Source: Comamonadaceae bacterium UBA2121
GTDB taxonomy: Bacteria; Pseudomonadota; Gammaproteobacteria; Burkholderiales; Burkholderiaceae_C
Direction of reading: 5' to 3'
Length of the DNA: 64,000 nucleotides
Assembly (NCBI GenBank): GCA_002331385.1
Contig: DCYB01000001.1
Coordinates: 496,001 to 560,000, forward strand
Both the position numbers and the translations under genes were made by a program. A model generated the notes under the pieces. The model worked only from the letters and a program-made list of their open reading frames with translations. It ran no database searches and was not told where the DNA came from. Each line of letters opens with the position of its first letter. Position 1 is the stretch's first letter. Positions 1-7,376 of this stretch are shown piece after piece.

Positions 1-596
1 GTGGTCAGCGCGGTGCGCGCAATGCTGCCAATGGCGTGTCTGGCGACTTCGGCCAGGCCGCTGTATTCGACCAGCAGCAGGCTCCGCGTGCAGAACGCCA
101 GCCACGCAATGACCGCAATGGCGAACGGAATGCCGAGCGCAATGGCAATGGTCAGCGCCACAACGCCCAGGGCCACACCGGCCCGCGCGACGACAACCGC
201 AAGGGCCCACGCCGCGGCCCCGGCCAGCAACTGCAGAACAACGGCAACCGCCGTCGTCAGGGCGGTGGCGAAGGCTTCGCGGGCAGCAACGGTGGCAATG
301 CCGGCGGCAATGGTGGTGGTCGTCGCTTTGATGACAGCCAGCCGCGCGGCGAGAACGCCCACCTGGGCACCCAACTCGGCCACCTCGGCGGCGGTGCACG
401 CCATGGCCGTGGCGCTGGTCAATCGCAGCCCGACCCGATGCGCACCAGCGTGGACAGCATGGCCGATCGCGGCCGCCGTGGCGGTGGTTTCCGTGGTGGC
501 TTTGGTGGCGGCGCTGGCGGCGGCGGCAATCGCGGCGGATTTGGCGGTGGCGGTGGTGGCAATCGCGGCGGCCGATTCGGCGGCTCTGGTCGCTGA
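1..596 (+). CDS. Arg/Gly-rich C-terminal tail of an RNA-acting protein (RluB-type pseudouridine synthase or DEAD-box helicase), partial
   Basis: The frame is open from the first bases of the window to the stop at 594-596, so the start lies upstream. What remains is a low-complexity tail rich in Asn, Arg, Gly and Gln that ends in repeated RGG/GGF units. A short QPDPMRTS segment precedes the last Gly-rich block. Such RGG tails are found on betaproteobacterial RluB/RsuA pseudouridine synthases and on RhlE-type helicases, where they bind RNA. The catalytic domain is outside the window, so the two cannot be separated; I lean to RluB because of the PDPMRTS motif. A second frame across the same bases encodes an implausible Ala-rich protein and is a GC shadow. 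Confidence 0.55.
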   Translation, partial: GQRGARNAANGVSGDFGQAAVFDQQQAPRAERQPRNDRNGERNAERNGNGQRHNAQGHTGPRDDNRKGPRRGPGQQLQNNGNRRRQGGGEGFAGSNGGNAGGNGGGRRFDDSQPRGENAHLGTQLGHLGGGARHGRGAGQSQPDPMRTSVDSMADRGRRGGGFRGGFGGGAGGGGNRGGFGGGGGGNRGGRFGGSGR

Positions 597-625
597 ATAA
601 GCCCACACCCCGCAGCACAATGCAC

Positions 626-654
626 AACCCGGCGCCTGGCGTCGGGTTTTTTTT
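626..654 (+). terminator. Rho-independent terminator
   Basis: AACCCG pairs with CGGGTT around an inner GC-rich hairpin, followed directly by eight T residues (647-654). It lies 30 bases after the stop of the first gene and argues that the next gene starts well downstream of it. Confidence 0.9.
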
Positions 655-970
655 CGTCGAATCCTCGCAAACCTTTGTCAACGCACAGAAACGCAAGGCG
701 CTGTCCTGCCCGCCTTCGACCAATACGCGACAAGAATCACCCCATTCTTGTACGAATTTGCCGCGACTTGCACGGTGCAACCCCGTTTCCCCTAGGGATC
801 GCCATGGGTGGCGGGGTAACATCACTGTCGATTTTCATGAGTTACGAGGCCCCAAGATCCTCTCAGCCCCTATGACGAAGAACACCGACAACACGCTCCT
901 CCAGACAGCCGCCGCAGATCACCTCTGTGTTGCTACGCGAGAGCGCGCTCCAACTGGACATCGCGGCGGA

Positions 971-2746
971 ATGAGACTGGGCGTTGCAGTGGCTGCAGCC
1001 GCCCTCCTTGCAGCCTGTACCAGCACGCCGCTGCCTCCGTGGACCACAACCGGTGCCGCTCCCTCAGATCAGTCCGCACCCACCGGCCAACGCACCGTGC
1101 CCCCGCCACTGGGCACCGAGCGCGGCGTGCCGGTGCAGACCGCGCCTGTCACCGACAGCCCAGTGCGCCCCGACCAAATGGACGACGCCCAGCCCAGCGC
1201 CGCCGATCTGCCCTATAGCCCCGCCGTCGCGGCGCGCTTTCCCGCGCCCGAGGTGCGCTACAACACGCCCGGACTGGAGCCGGGCCGCCGCGCCTTCACC
1301 ACCAACGCCGAACTCTCCGACTGGTTGCACGACCTGAGCGCCAGCGTACGCGCGCCCACGCAGGCGCAGGTGCTCAACATCGGTAGTTCACAACGCGGCG
1401 TGCCGCTGCAAGCCATGGTGATCACGCAAGCATCGGGCACCAGCGCCGATGCGCTCGACGCGAGCAAGCGCCCCACCATCCTGCTGATTGGTCAGCAACA
1501 CGGTGACGAGCCTGCGGGCTCCGAAGCCTTGCTCGTCGTCGCACGCGAACTCTCGCAAGGACTGCTCGAACCGCTGCTGCGTCGCATCAACGTCGTCATC
1601 GTTGCCCGCGCCAACCCGGACGGTGCCGACGCCCAACGCCGTGTCACCGACAGCGGCGTCGACATGAACCGCGACCACTTGCTGCTCAACACGCCCGAGG
1701 CGCAGGCACTCGCCAAATTGGTGAACCTGTATCGCCCCGTCGCGGTCATCGACGCGCACGAATACACCGTCGTTGGCCGCTACCTGCAAAAATTCAACGC
1801 CATCCAGCGTTACGACGCACTGCTGCAGCACGCCACCACGGCCAACGAACCCGAGTTCGTCACCAAGGCCGCCACGCAGTGGTATCTGGAGCCCATGAAC
1901 AAGGCACTGGCCGCCCAGCGACTCACCTCCGAGTGGTACTACACCACCTCCACCGATCTGAGCGACCACAGCCTCTCGATGGGCGGCGCGCAACCCGACA
2001 CCGGCCGCAACGTGAACGGCCTCAAGAACGCCGTCAGCCTACTCATCGAAACGCGCGGCGTCGGCATCGGCCGCACCGACCTCCAACGCCGTGTGCACGC
2101 CCAGGTCACCGCCATCGGCAGCGCGCTGCGCAGCACCTCCGAACGGGCCACAGAGCTCGCCCAGGTGCGCTCGTTCGTCACGCGCGAAATTGCATCGCAG
2201 GCCTGCAAAGGCAGCATCGTGGTCGAAGCGGCCCAGACCCCCGAACGCCGCGACATCACCATGCTCGACCCCGACACCGGCGCCGATCGCGTGCAGAACG
2301 TGAGCTGGAACTCCTCCCTGCACCTGCGCACGCTCAAGACGCGTGCGCGGCCCTGCGGTTACTGGCTCTCGGCCCACTCCAACGACGCCGTTGACCGCCT
2401 GCGCATGCTCGGCGTGCAAGTCATGCGCGTTGCCGAATCGGGCAACGTGCTCGCCGACACCTACAGCGAAAACGGCCGAGAAACCATGAACCGCCCCGAC
2501 GTGCGAGGCGTCGCCGCTGACAAGGCCCCCATCGTGCGCGTGCGCGTCACCCCCACCCGCAGCTCCATCGACATCCCCGAAGGCAGCTACTACGTGCCGC
2601 TTAACCAGTCGCTGTCCAACCTCGCCATCGCCGCGCTGGAGCCCGACACCCAGAACAGCTACTTCGCCAACCACATCATCCAGGACCTCGGCGACGTGGC
2701 GCGCATCATGACCATTCCGTCGCTCGTGTTCGAAGACAGCGACTGA
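971..2746 (+). CDS. M14-family zinc carboxypeptidase-like lipoprotein
   Basis: A 591-residue protein with an N-terminal lipoprotein signal ending in LLAAC, so it is probably anchored to a membrane facing the periplasm. The peptidase M14 fold is visible from about residue 120: GQQHGDEPAG supplies the HxxE zinc ligands, NPDGAD and DMNRDH form the substrate-binding region, VIDAHEY provides the third zinc ligand and LIETRG the likely catalytic Glu. This predicts cleavage of C-terminal residues from peptides, possibly cell-wall peptides. The frame is open from 620, but that start falls inside the terminator; 971 gives a clean signal peptide. The start is preceded by only a weak GGCGGA ribosome site. 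No operon partner is evident. Confidence 0.8.
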   Translation: MRLGVAVAAAALLAACTSTPLPPWTTTGAAPSDQSAPTGQRTVPPPLGTERGVPVQTAPVTDSPVRPDQMDDAQPSAADLPYSPAVAARFPAPEVRYNTPGLEPGRRAFTTNAELSDWLHDLSASVRAPTQAQVLNIGSSQRGVPLQAMVITQASGTSADALDASKRPTILLIGQQHGDEPAGSEALLVVARELSQGLLEPLLRRINVVIVARANPDGADAQRRVTDSGVDMNRDHLLLNTPEAQALAKLVNLYRPVAVIDAHEYTVVGRYLQKFNAIQRYDALLQHATTANEPEFVTKAATQWYLEPMNKALAAQRLTSEWYYTTSTDLSDHSLSMGGAQPDTGRNVNGLKNAVSLLIETRGVGIGRTDLQRRVHAQVTAIGSALRSTSERATELAQVRSFVTREIASQACKGSIVVEAAQTPERRDITMLDPDTGADRVQNVSWNSSLHLRTLKTRARPCGYWLSAHSNDAVDRLRMLGVQVMRVAESGNVLADTYSENGRETMNRPDVRGVAADKAPIVRVRVTPTRSSIDIPEGSYYVPLNQSLSNLAIAALEPDTQNSYFANHIIQDLGDVARIMTIPSLVFEDSD

Positions 2747-2809
2747 AAGAAACGCACTCCATCGCCCGGAAATTCACCGACTCGCAGCAACGAATCCGAC
2801 CAGACATCT

Positions 2810-2831
2810 CCCGCCCCTACTCCGGGGCGGG
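2810..2831. terminator. GC hairpin after the peptidase gene
   Basis: CCCGCCCC and GGGGCGGG form a perfect 8-bp stem with a 6-base loop. There is no T run, so it may be an imperfect terminator or an mRNA-stabilising hairpin. Confidence 0.4.
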
Positions 2832-2919
2832 TATGATGCACGCCTGCTGACGATGGTCGTTCCAACCAACCCGCCAGCAATCACCCGCATGCAACGCGCG
2901 GGTCGCACATTCCCATAAT

Positions 2920-2996
2920 CTGCCCATAGCTCAACTGGATAGAGCAATTGCCTTCTAAGCAATAGGTCGGGGGTTCGAGTCCCTCTGGGCAGGCCA
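2920..2996 (+). tRNA. tRNA-Arg (anticodon TCT)
   Basis: A complete cloverleaf: acceptor CTGCCCA pairs with TGGGCAG, the D-arm is GCTC..GAGC, the anticodon loop CTTCTAA carries TCT, and the T-arm contains GGTTCGAGTCC. Discriminator G2993 is followed by an encoded CCA (2994-2996). The 3' end is the inferred integration target of the satellite that begins immediately downstream. Confidence 0.95.
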
Positions 2997-3028
2997 AGAC
3001 AGCATCTCAGATAGTCTCACAAAGCCTC

Positions 3029-3062
3029 AAAACCCGCATTTTTTCTAGCATGACGGGTTTTT
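3029..3062 (+). terminator. Terminator downstream of tRNA-Arg
   Basis: AAAACCCG and CGGGTTTTT flank a loop that itself contains a GCAT/ATG pairing. The T run follows the stem. It lies on the element side of the proposed att core. Confidence 0.75.
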
Positions 3063-3093
3063 CATGTCTGAGGTGCTCTTGCGTAATCTCACA

Positions 3094-3159
3094 AGATACC
3101 GTCAAAATGTCGGGATTTCTGGCGGTACTTTCAAGTACCGCACCCCTAGATACCGTCAA
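3094..3159 (+). promoter_or_regulatory. Integrase arm-type sites and palindrome upstream of int
   Basis: AGATACCGTCAA occurs twice in direct orientation (3094-3105 and 3148-3159). Between them is a perfect 8-bp palindrome, CGGTACTT-TC-AAGTACCG (3123-3140). The TACCGTCAAAA motif recurs inverted at 12931-12941 at the far end of the element. Paired motifs at both ends near a tyrosine integrase gene suggest arm-binding sites, and the palindrome could be an operator for int. Confidence 0.55.
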
Positions 3160-3175
3160 CCCCTGAGGTACCGCC

Positions 3176-4417
3176 ATGCCACTCGCAGACACCTTTGTCC
3201 GTCAGGTCAAGCCAACAGGCAAATCCACAGGCGATTCCTACGCCGATGGCGGTGGCATGTACTTGCTGGTGAAGCCGTCCGGAAAGTATTGGCGCATGGA
3301 CTACCGATATGCCAATAAGCGCAAGACGCTGGCCCTTGGCGTCTACCCCGCCGTCACGCTAGCCAAGGCCCGCGAGAGACGTGGCATCGCACGGCAGCAA
3401 CTGGCAGACGGTATTGATCCCGGCGTTGTCAAAAAGGCTCAGAAAGTTGCCCGCGTCTTGTCTGCAGAGGACACCTTCGAGGCGGTGGCCCGTGAGTTTC
3501 ATGGTGTCAAAAAAGTGGGCTGGAGCGATTCCTACGCCGACAAGTGGATCGGTCGCATGGAGAAAGACCTGTTCCCTCCGTTGGGTCGCATGAAGCTGAC
3601 CGACATCACTGCGCCGATGTTACTGGCCTACCTGCGCAAGGTCGAAAAACGTGGCGCAAAGGAAACTGCTCACACGCTGCGCCAGAACGCTGGACAGGTG
3701 TTTCGCTATGGTGTGCAAACGACGCGATGCAGCACTAACCCTGTGAACGATCTGGCTGGGGCTCTTGAGCCGCTAACGGTCAAGCACATGGCCGCAGTGC
3801 TGGAACCAGTGCAAGCGGGCCAATTGGTGCGGGCTTTCGACGTGTACCAAGGCCAGCCAGCGACCAAGGCGGCATTGCAGCTTTCTGCCCTGCTCTTTCA
3901 GCGCCCCGGCAACATCAGAATGATGGAGTGGGAATGGATCAATCTGGACGATGCCATGCTGACCATACCGTCCATGAGCATGAAGCGCACGAAAAAGCAG
4001 AAGATCAACGGAAGGCCGCACTTCGTGCCGCTCGCACCGCAAGCCGTGGCGATTTTCGAGGATTTACGCTCCCTCACCGGCCACGGGAAATATGTGTTCC
4101 CGAGCCTGAGAACCGGCGAGCGCCCTATGAGCGAAAACACCGTGAACGCCGCGCTGCGCCGCCTGGGCTTTACTGGCGACGAGATGAGCGCCCACGGTTT
4201 CCGAGCGATGGCCCGCACACTGATGGCTGAACGCCTCCCAGATATTCAGGCCGACGTGGTCGAGGCCCAACTCGCGCATGGAAAATCAGGGTCACTCGGA
4301 GCAGCCTACGACAGAGCCGCATTCATGATCCAGCGCCGCAAGATGATGAGCGTTTGGGCGGACTACTTGGATAAATTAAAACAAGGCGCTGACGTGATTC
4401 AATTCAAGTCGGCATAA
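3176..4417 (+). CDS. int: P4-type tyrosine site-specific integrase
   Basis: A 413-residue integrase expected to recombine attP with the 3' end of tRNA-Arg. The N-terminal arm-binding region (residues 1-90, DUF4102-like) has the typical YADGGGMYLLV and LALGVYPAVTLAKAR motifs. A core-binding SAM-like domain follows (about 100-190), then the catalytic domain. Active-site residues visible are R243, H340-x-x-R343, H368 and nucleophile Y378. GAGGT lies a few bases before the ATG at 3176. The gene is intact, so the element may still excise. It reads away from the tRNA, as in P4-like elements. Confidence 0.95.
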   Translation: MPLADTFVRQVKPTGKSTGDSYADGGGMYLLVKPSGKYWRMDYRYANKRKTLALGVYPAVTLAKARERRGIARQQLADGIDPGVVKKAQKVARVLSAEDTFEAVAREFHGVKKVGWSDSYADKWIGRMEKDLFPPLGRMKLTDITAPMLLAYLRKVEKRGAKETAHTLRQNAGQVFRYGVQTTRCSTNPVNDLAGALEPLTVKHMAAVLEPVQAGQLVRAFDVYQGQPATKAALQLSALLFQRPGNIRMMEWEWINLDDAMLTIPSMSMKRTKKQKINGRPHFVPLAPQAVAIFEDLRSLTGHGKYVFPSLRTGERPMSENTVNAALRRLGFTGDEMSAHGFRAMARTLMAERLPDIQADVVEAQLAHGKSGSLGAAYDRAAFMIQRRKMMSVWADYLDKLKQGADVIQFKSA

Positions 4418-4423
4418 GGTTTT

Positions 4424-4477
4424 GTCAGCCCTACCGCGACGGCGGGAAAACCTGTTTCCTCGACAGGCTGGGCTGAC
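4424..4477 (+). other. Branched inverted-repeat structure downstream of int
   Basis: GTCAGCCC (4424-4431) is perfectly complementary to GGGCTGAC (4470-4477). Two smaller stems lie inside: CCGC/GCGG, and CCTGT (4451-4455) with ACAGG (4463-4467). This predicts a three-way-junction RNA between int and the next gene. There is no T run, so it is not a simple terminator. Confidence 0.45.
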
Positions 4478-4506
4478 GATCTATTTCGAGGGCATCGAGG
4501 GATGCA

Positions 4507-5115
4507 ATGAAGTCAGAACTATTCTTTAGCTCACTCCGCATTTACATGAGCGCATGGGGGCCTCTTGGCAGCTACTTGGATTTTTCAACAGACCCTCTAA
4601 GTATTGAATCTAAAGAAAAATTTAAAAATGAAGCCAAAGATCTTTTCTTAAATCTCACGAATAAAATCTGTGTTACTGACCTGCACAGACATTCATTAAT
4701 ATTGAGCGATAACCTTCAAAAATTAATAAAGCTGCTCGAGCGAGATGGGGAACTAAGTAAATCCGAGCAAATTGAGGCCATTGAAGCTGTAACAATGATG
4801 TCCATAGCGGCTGGCAACATTATGGCGCTACGCTCATCAGCAGCCGATCGAATCGCACATTCCAAAAAGTTGCTTTCTGCCCGCACCGTTGGCAGAGGCA
4901 AAGGAAAACAGGCGATCAGAAAGCAACTAATTCTGCGGTTGTACGCTCAGACTAGATCTAAATGGAGCAGTGCTCATGCGGCTGCTAGTGGCTTGCGGAC
5001 CGATGCGATTAAATTAGCGAAAAGCATAGGCTACCCATTATCGGAAGATCGGGCGCTAAAAACGCTCGCGGAATGGTTTAGCGAATATGAAGGCAAACAC
5101 ACCCGGAATGTATAA
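4507..5115 (+). CDS. Hypothetical satellite protein, 202 aa
   Basis: I do not recognise this family. The protein is 202 residues and mostly helical in composition, with a basic stretch near residue 130 (GRGKGKQAIRKQ) and a C-terminal segment that could be a small DNA-binding domain (SIGYPLSEDRALKTLAEWF). Its base composition is clearly richer in A and T than its neighbours, suggesting separate acquisition. The ATG at 4507 has GAGGG seven bases upstream. It occupies the position between integrase and AlpA where satellites often carry regulators, superinfection-exclusion or defence genes; that is only a positional hint. Confidence 0.7.
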   Translation: MKSELFFSSLRIYMSAWGPLGSYLDFSTDPLSIESKEKFKNEAKDLFLNLTNKICVTDLHRHSLILSDNLQKLIKLLERDGELSKSEQIEAIEAVTMMSIAAGNIMALRSSAADRIAHSKKLLSARTVGRGKGKQAIRKQLILRLYAQTRSKWSSAHAAASGLRTDAIKLAKSIGYPLSEDRALKTLAEWFSEYEGKHTRNV

Positions 5116-5174
5116 AAACGGGGGCGGTTTCTGTTTTAGCGGCGTATACCCTTTAGGCGATATTTGAAAACATC

Positions 5175-5218
5175 ACCTCACCCCGCATGACGTTGTGTGA
5201 AGCGGGACAACGTGAGGT
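5175..5218 (+). promoter_or_regulatory. Inverted repeats sequestering the alpA ribosome-binding site
   Basis: ACCTCAC (5175-5181) is complementary to GTGAGGT (5212-5218), which contains the alpA Shine-Dalgarno. CCCGC (5182-5186) pairs with GCGGG (5202-5206), and ACGTTGT (5190-5196) with ACAACGT (5207-5213). The last two pairings exclude each other, so alternative folds are possible. It may equally be a DNA operator. Confidence 0.45.
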
Positions 5219-5223
5219 AATAG

Positions 5224-5418
5224 ATGACCCTGCAAAGTCAGTCTATCCGCCCAAAGACAGCCGCCGAACTCCTGGGCATCGGCACAAGCACATTCTGGCG
5301 CTGGGCAAAGGAGCGCCAAGACTTCCCCAAGGCTCGCCGCCTGAGCGCTCGCTGCACCGTCTTCGACATGAACGAGATCATGCGTTGGCGCGATGCCCAA
5401 CTGAGCAAGGTGGCCTAA
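5224..5418 (+). CDS. alpA: AlpA-family excisionase/regulator
   Basis: A 64-residue MerR-like winged-helix protein of the AlpA family. The segment RPKTAAELLGIGTSTFWRWAKE forms the helix-turn-helix, and FPKARRLSARCTVFDMNEIMRW is the typical wing and recognition segment. In P4-like elements AlpA proteins activate integrase or act as directionality factors. GAGGT lies five bases before the ATG and is embedded in an inverted repeat. The next gene starts on the base after its TAA stop, so the downstream genes are probably co-transcribed. Confidence 0.9.
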   Translation: MTLQSQSIRPKTAAELLGIGTSTFWRWAKERQDFPKARRLSARCTVFDMNEIMRWRDAQLSKVA

Positions 5419-5595
5419 ATGACCGCCGAAGAAAAGACCTTCGCCACCATCGCCGCTCTGTTCGCGTTGGCGGGCTATGCCGCGCACAAGCTCGCTGATG
5501 GCGGTTATCTGGTCAGTCGCTGGAGCATGTCCCGCTACTTCCCCGATGTGGCTGCACTGGCTAGCTTCTTGGCAATTGTGGGAGGTAAGCAATGA
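5419..5595 (+). CDS. Small hydrophobic protein, 58 aa
   Basis: A short frame starting immediately after the alpA stop and ending in an ATGA overlap with the following frame. It encodes MTAEEKTFATIAALFALAGY, a second amphipathic stretch, and a hydrophobic C-terminus (VAALASFLAIVGG). It may be membrane-associated. I recognise no family. Support comes from tight spacing on both sides and an uninterrupted frame. Confidence 0.55.
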   Translation: MTAEEKTFATIAALFALAGYAAHKLADGGYLVSRWSMSRYFPDVAALASFLAIVGGKQ

Positions 5596-5639
5596 TCTAT
5601 TGCGATTTTTCCGAGTCGGTCTACAATAGCGTCAAGCCT

Positions 5640-5815
5640 AGCGGCCCGGTGCTTGAAAACACCTTTTTAGTAGCGTTTGAACCGCCACGTCAGTGCGGTT
5701 TTGTCACGTCCAAAATTGTGGCGATGCGTGCTTTCACGCATCCGCTCAAGGTTTCGGGCGAGATGGGCCTACCCGTGAGGATGGCCGCACGGCTACTGAC
5801 GTGTTTTCAACATCT
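5640..5815 (+). ncRNA. Candidate C4/CI-type antisense immunity RNA
   Basis: This stretch has no convincing gene and many hairpins: GGTG-loop-CACC followed by TTTTT (5648-5668), AACCGC/GCGGTT (5680-5700) and ATGCGTG/CACGCAT (5724-5741). The loop TTGAAAACAC (5653-5662) is perfectly complementary to GTGTTTTCAA at 5801-5810, and a second near-copy CTTGAAAACG follows at 5831-5840. Phage P4 CI RNA and P1 C4 RNA use this layout: a processed RNA carries a segment complementary to two similar target sequences and causes early termination of the operon. The AACCGCCAC..GCGGTTTT hairpin is reminiscent of P4-like leaders. Family membership is inferred and was not searched. Confidence 0.55.
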
Positions 5816-5879
5816 CGTCCACCCAATGCGCTTGAAAACGCAATCGGTGGGTTCCTGTGATCCAGTAGGAAACCAGACC

Positions 5880-6083
5880 ATGACCGTCATCACCCAGCGC
5901 AACACCGCGCCCACACCGTCCACTCAGGACGCAATTCCAGCTTCCAATCTGCACGCCGTTTTGAGCGCCTACAACGCTGCAAACTTGGCATCGGCATACC
6001 TTGAAAAAGGCAACTTCACCGCAGCCCGTCGCAAGCTGACGCAAGCGCTCTCCGCAATCAACACGTTGCAAGCGGAGGCATAA
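5880..6083 (+). CDS. Hypothetical satellite protein, 67 aa
   Basis: The ATG at 5880 is preceded by AGTAGGA. The protein has a Thr/Pro-rich N-terminus and a helical segment LHAVLSAYNAANLASAYL followed by a basic helix; no family is recognised. The same frame is open from an ATG at 5592, overlapping the previous gene by ATGA. That extension would translate the antisense-RNA region, as short leader peptides do in P4-like operons, so a 163-residue version is possible but less likely. Confidence 0.55.
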   Translation: MTVITQRNTAPTPSTQDAIPASNLHAVLSAYNAANLASAYLEKGNFTAARRKLTQALSAINTLQAEA

Positions 6084-6086
6084 ATC

Positions 6087-6401
6087 ATGAGCACTCAGAA
6101 AAACGCTGCCCGCGTGGCAGCGCAGGCGGAGCTTTGCCAGCGTACACGGTCATGTGAAGTCATGAGTGTTTTGCTCACCGGCCTTTACAACACTCTGCTG
6201 GATGCGGGGGATGAAATGTCTACGCAGCGGCGACTAGCAATATCCAAATTGGCCGTACTAATGCGAGAGCAAATCAATGCAGCAAATGCTGAAGCTCCGA
6301 TCTTCAAGGCGCGTGAGGATGACAAGTTCCAGTCATTCAAGGCCTCAGTGCTCAAGCGTCCTCGCAAGAACTCAAGATTGTGGAAGGAGTTGTCTGCATG
6401 A
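6087..6401 (+). CDS. Hypothetical satellite protein, 104 aa
   Basis: Starts three bases after the previous stop and ends in an ATGA overlap with the next gene, so it belongs to the same translationally coupled operon. It is a predominantly helical, basic protein with Cys residues near positions 17 and 23 and a C-terminal KRPRKNSRLWKEL segment that could bind nucleic acid. I recognise no family. Confidence 0.65.
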   Translation: MSTQKNAARVAAQAELCQRTRSCEVMSVLLTGLYNTLLDAGDEMSTQRRLAISKLAVLMREQINAANAEAPIFKAREDDKFQSFKASVLKRPRKNSRLWKELSA

Positions 6402-6565
6402 CCGCCATCCAACTACGCGACAAAGCCGCCATCGCCGCACTGCAAGCCCTGATGCGCGAGATTGGCAATCAACACCCGGCATTCCAGCATCTCGCGCTCG
6501 CTGTGGCGCTGCTGATGCTGCACACGGAAAGGGGTGCAGATGACACCGCAAATTCTCTGGAATGA
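6398..6565 (+). CDS. Hypothetical satellite protein, 55 aa
   Basis: The ATG at 6398 overlaps the preceding TGA, and AAGGAG lies nine bases upstream, which decides this start over a GTG at 6380. It encodes a short helical protein (IQLRDKAAIAALQALMREIG). It overlaps the primase gene start by 26 bases. Its family is unknown; small proteins at this position are common in P4-like operons. Confidence 0.6.
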   Translation: MTAIQLRDKAAIAALQALMREIGNQHPAFQHLALAVALLMLHTERGADDTANSLE

Positions 6566-7376
6566 GTTTCCTGTTGGCGATCACCGCGCCATGTGCCCGA
6601 TGTGCGGCACCAATCCCAAAAAGAAAGATATGGGCATCACGGTTCTGTCCGCCGAGCACGGCATTGCGCATTGCTTCAAATGCGGTTTCGTCGCCAGCAA
6701 TCGCCATGAGCGTGAACTGACCGAAGCCGAGCGCAAAGCCTTCAAGCGCCGCATGGATGCACTGCGCAAGGCACACGAAGCAGAGCAGCGCGAGAGGCAG
6801 GCCAAGGCAGCAGCAGAAGCTGCACAGATGTGGCTGAAATCTCAGCCCGTTGTGGAACATCCCTACCTGAGCAAAAAGGGCGTCAAGGCCCACGGCCTGC
6901 GCGTGCATGGTGGCCTGCTACTGGTGCCCCTGCGTGATGCCAATGGCGTGCTGCACAGCCTTCAAACGATCACGGCAGAGGGTGATAAGCGCTTCCTGCC
7001 CGGTGGCCGCGTGAGAGGCTGCTATTTCAGCATTGGCAGACCATCGGGGCGCATCGTGATCGCGGAAGGCTTTGCTACGGCTGCGAGCCTTTTTGAGGAC
7101 TCGGGAACCGCCGTCGCTGCTGCTTTCAACTCGGGCAACTTGTTGCCTGTCGCAAAGGCCATGCGCAGCAAATTCCCTTGCTCCGATATTTACATCGCCG
7201 CTGACGACGATCACATGACACCCGGCAATCCCGGCATGGTCGCAGCAACAGATGCCGCCCTCGCTATCGGTGGCCTGTTGATGAAGCCTGATTTCAGCGG
7301 CCTGCAACGTGGCCCAAAGGACTCAGATTTCAACGATTTGAAGCGCCTGATTCAAGAAAAGGAGGCATCGCAATGA
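6540..7376 (+). CDS. Toprim-domain primase of phage satellite
   Basis: A 278-residue primase-like protein. A zinc ribbon is formed by C19, C22, C45 and C48 (CPMCG...CFKCG), as in bacteriophage primases, for recognising single-stranded DNA. A charged coiled linker (about residues 58-98) leads to the Toprim catalytic core, with IVIAEGFATAASL supplying the catalytic Glu and IYIAADDD the metal-binding Asp residues. It should prime replication of the excised element. AAAGGGG lies seven bases before the ATG at 6540, favouring it over a GTG at 6534. It overlaps the helicase gene by ATGA, consistent with the split primase and helicase seen in some satellites. Confidence 0.88.
   Translation: MTPQILWNEFPVGDHRAMCPMCGTNPKKKDMGITVLSAEHGIAHCFKCGFVASNRHERELTEAERKAFKRRMDALRKAHEAEQRERQAKAAAEAAQMWLKSQPVVEHPYLSKKGVKAHGLRVHGGLLLVPLRDANGVLHSLQTITAEGDKRFLPGGRVRGCYFSIGRPSGRIVIAEGFATAASLFEDSGTAVAAAFNSGNLLPVAKAMRSKFPCSDIYIAADDDHMTPGNPGMVAATDAALAIGGLLMKPDFSGLQRGPKDSDFNDLKRLIQEKEASQ

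Noticed and set aside
1..600. Ala-rich 199-residue frame at the left edge
   Set aside because: It is an out-of-phase shadow of the Arg/Gly-rich tail; composition is implausible and the other frame has a terminator right after its stop.
5592..5879. N-terminal extension of the 67-residue satellite gene
   Set aside because: It would translate through the hairpin-rich antisense-RNA region; an internal ATG with AGTAGGA is better supported.
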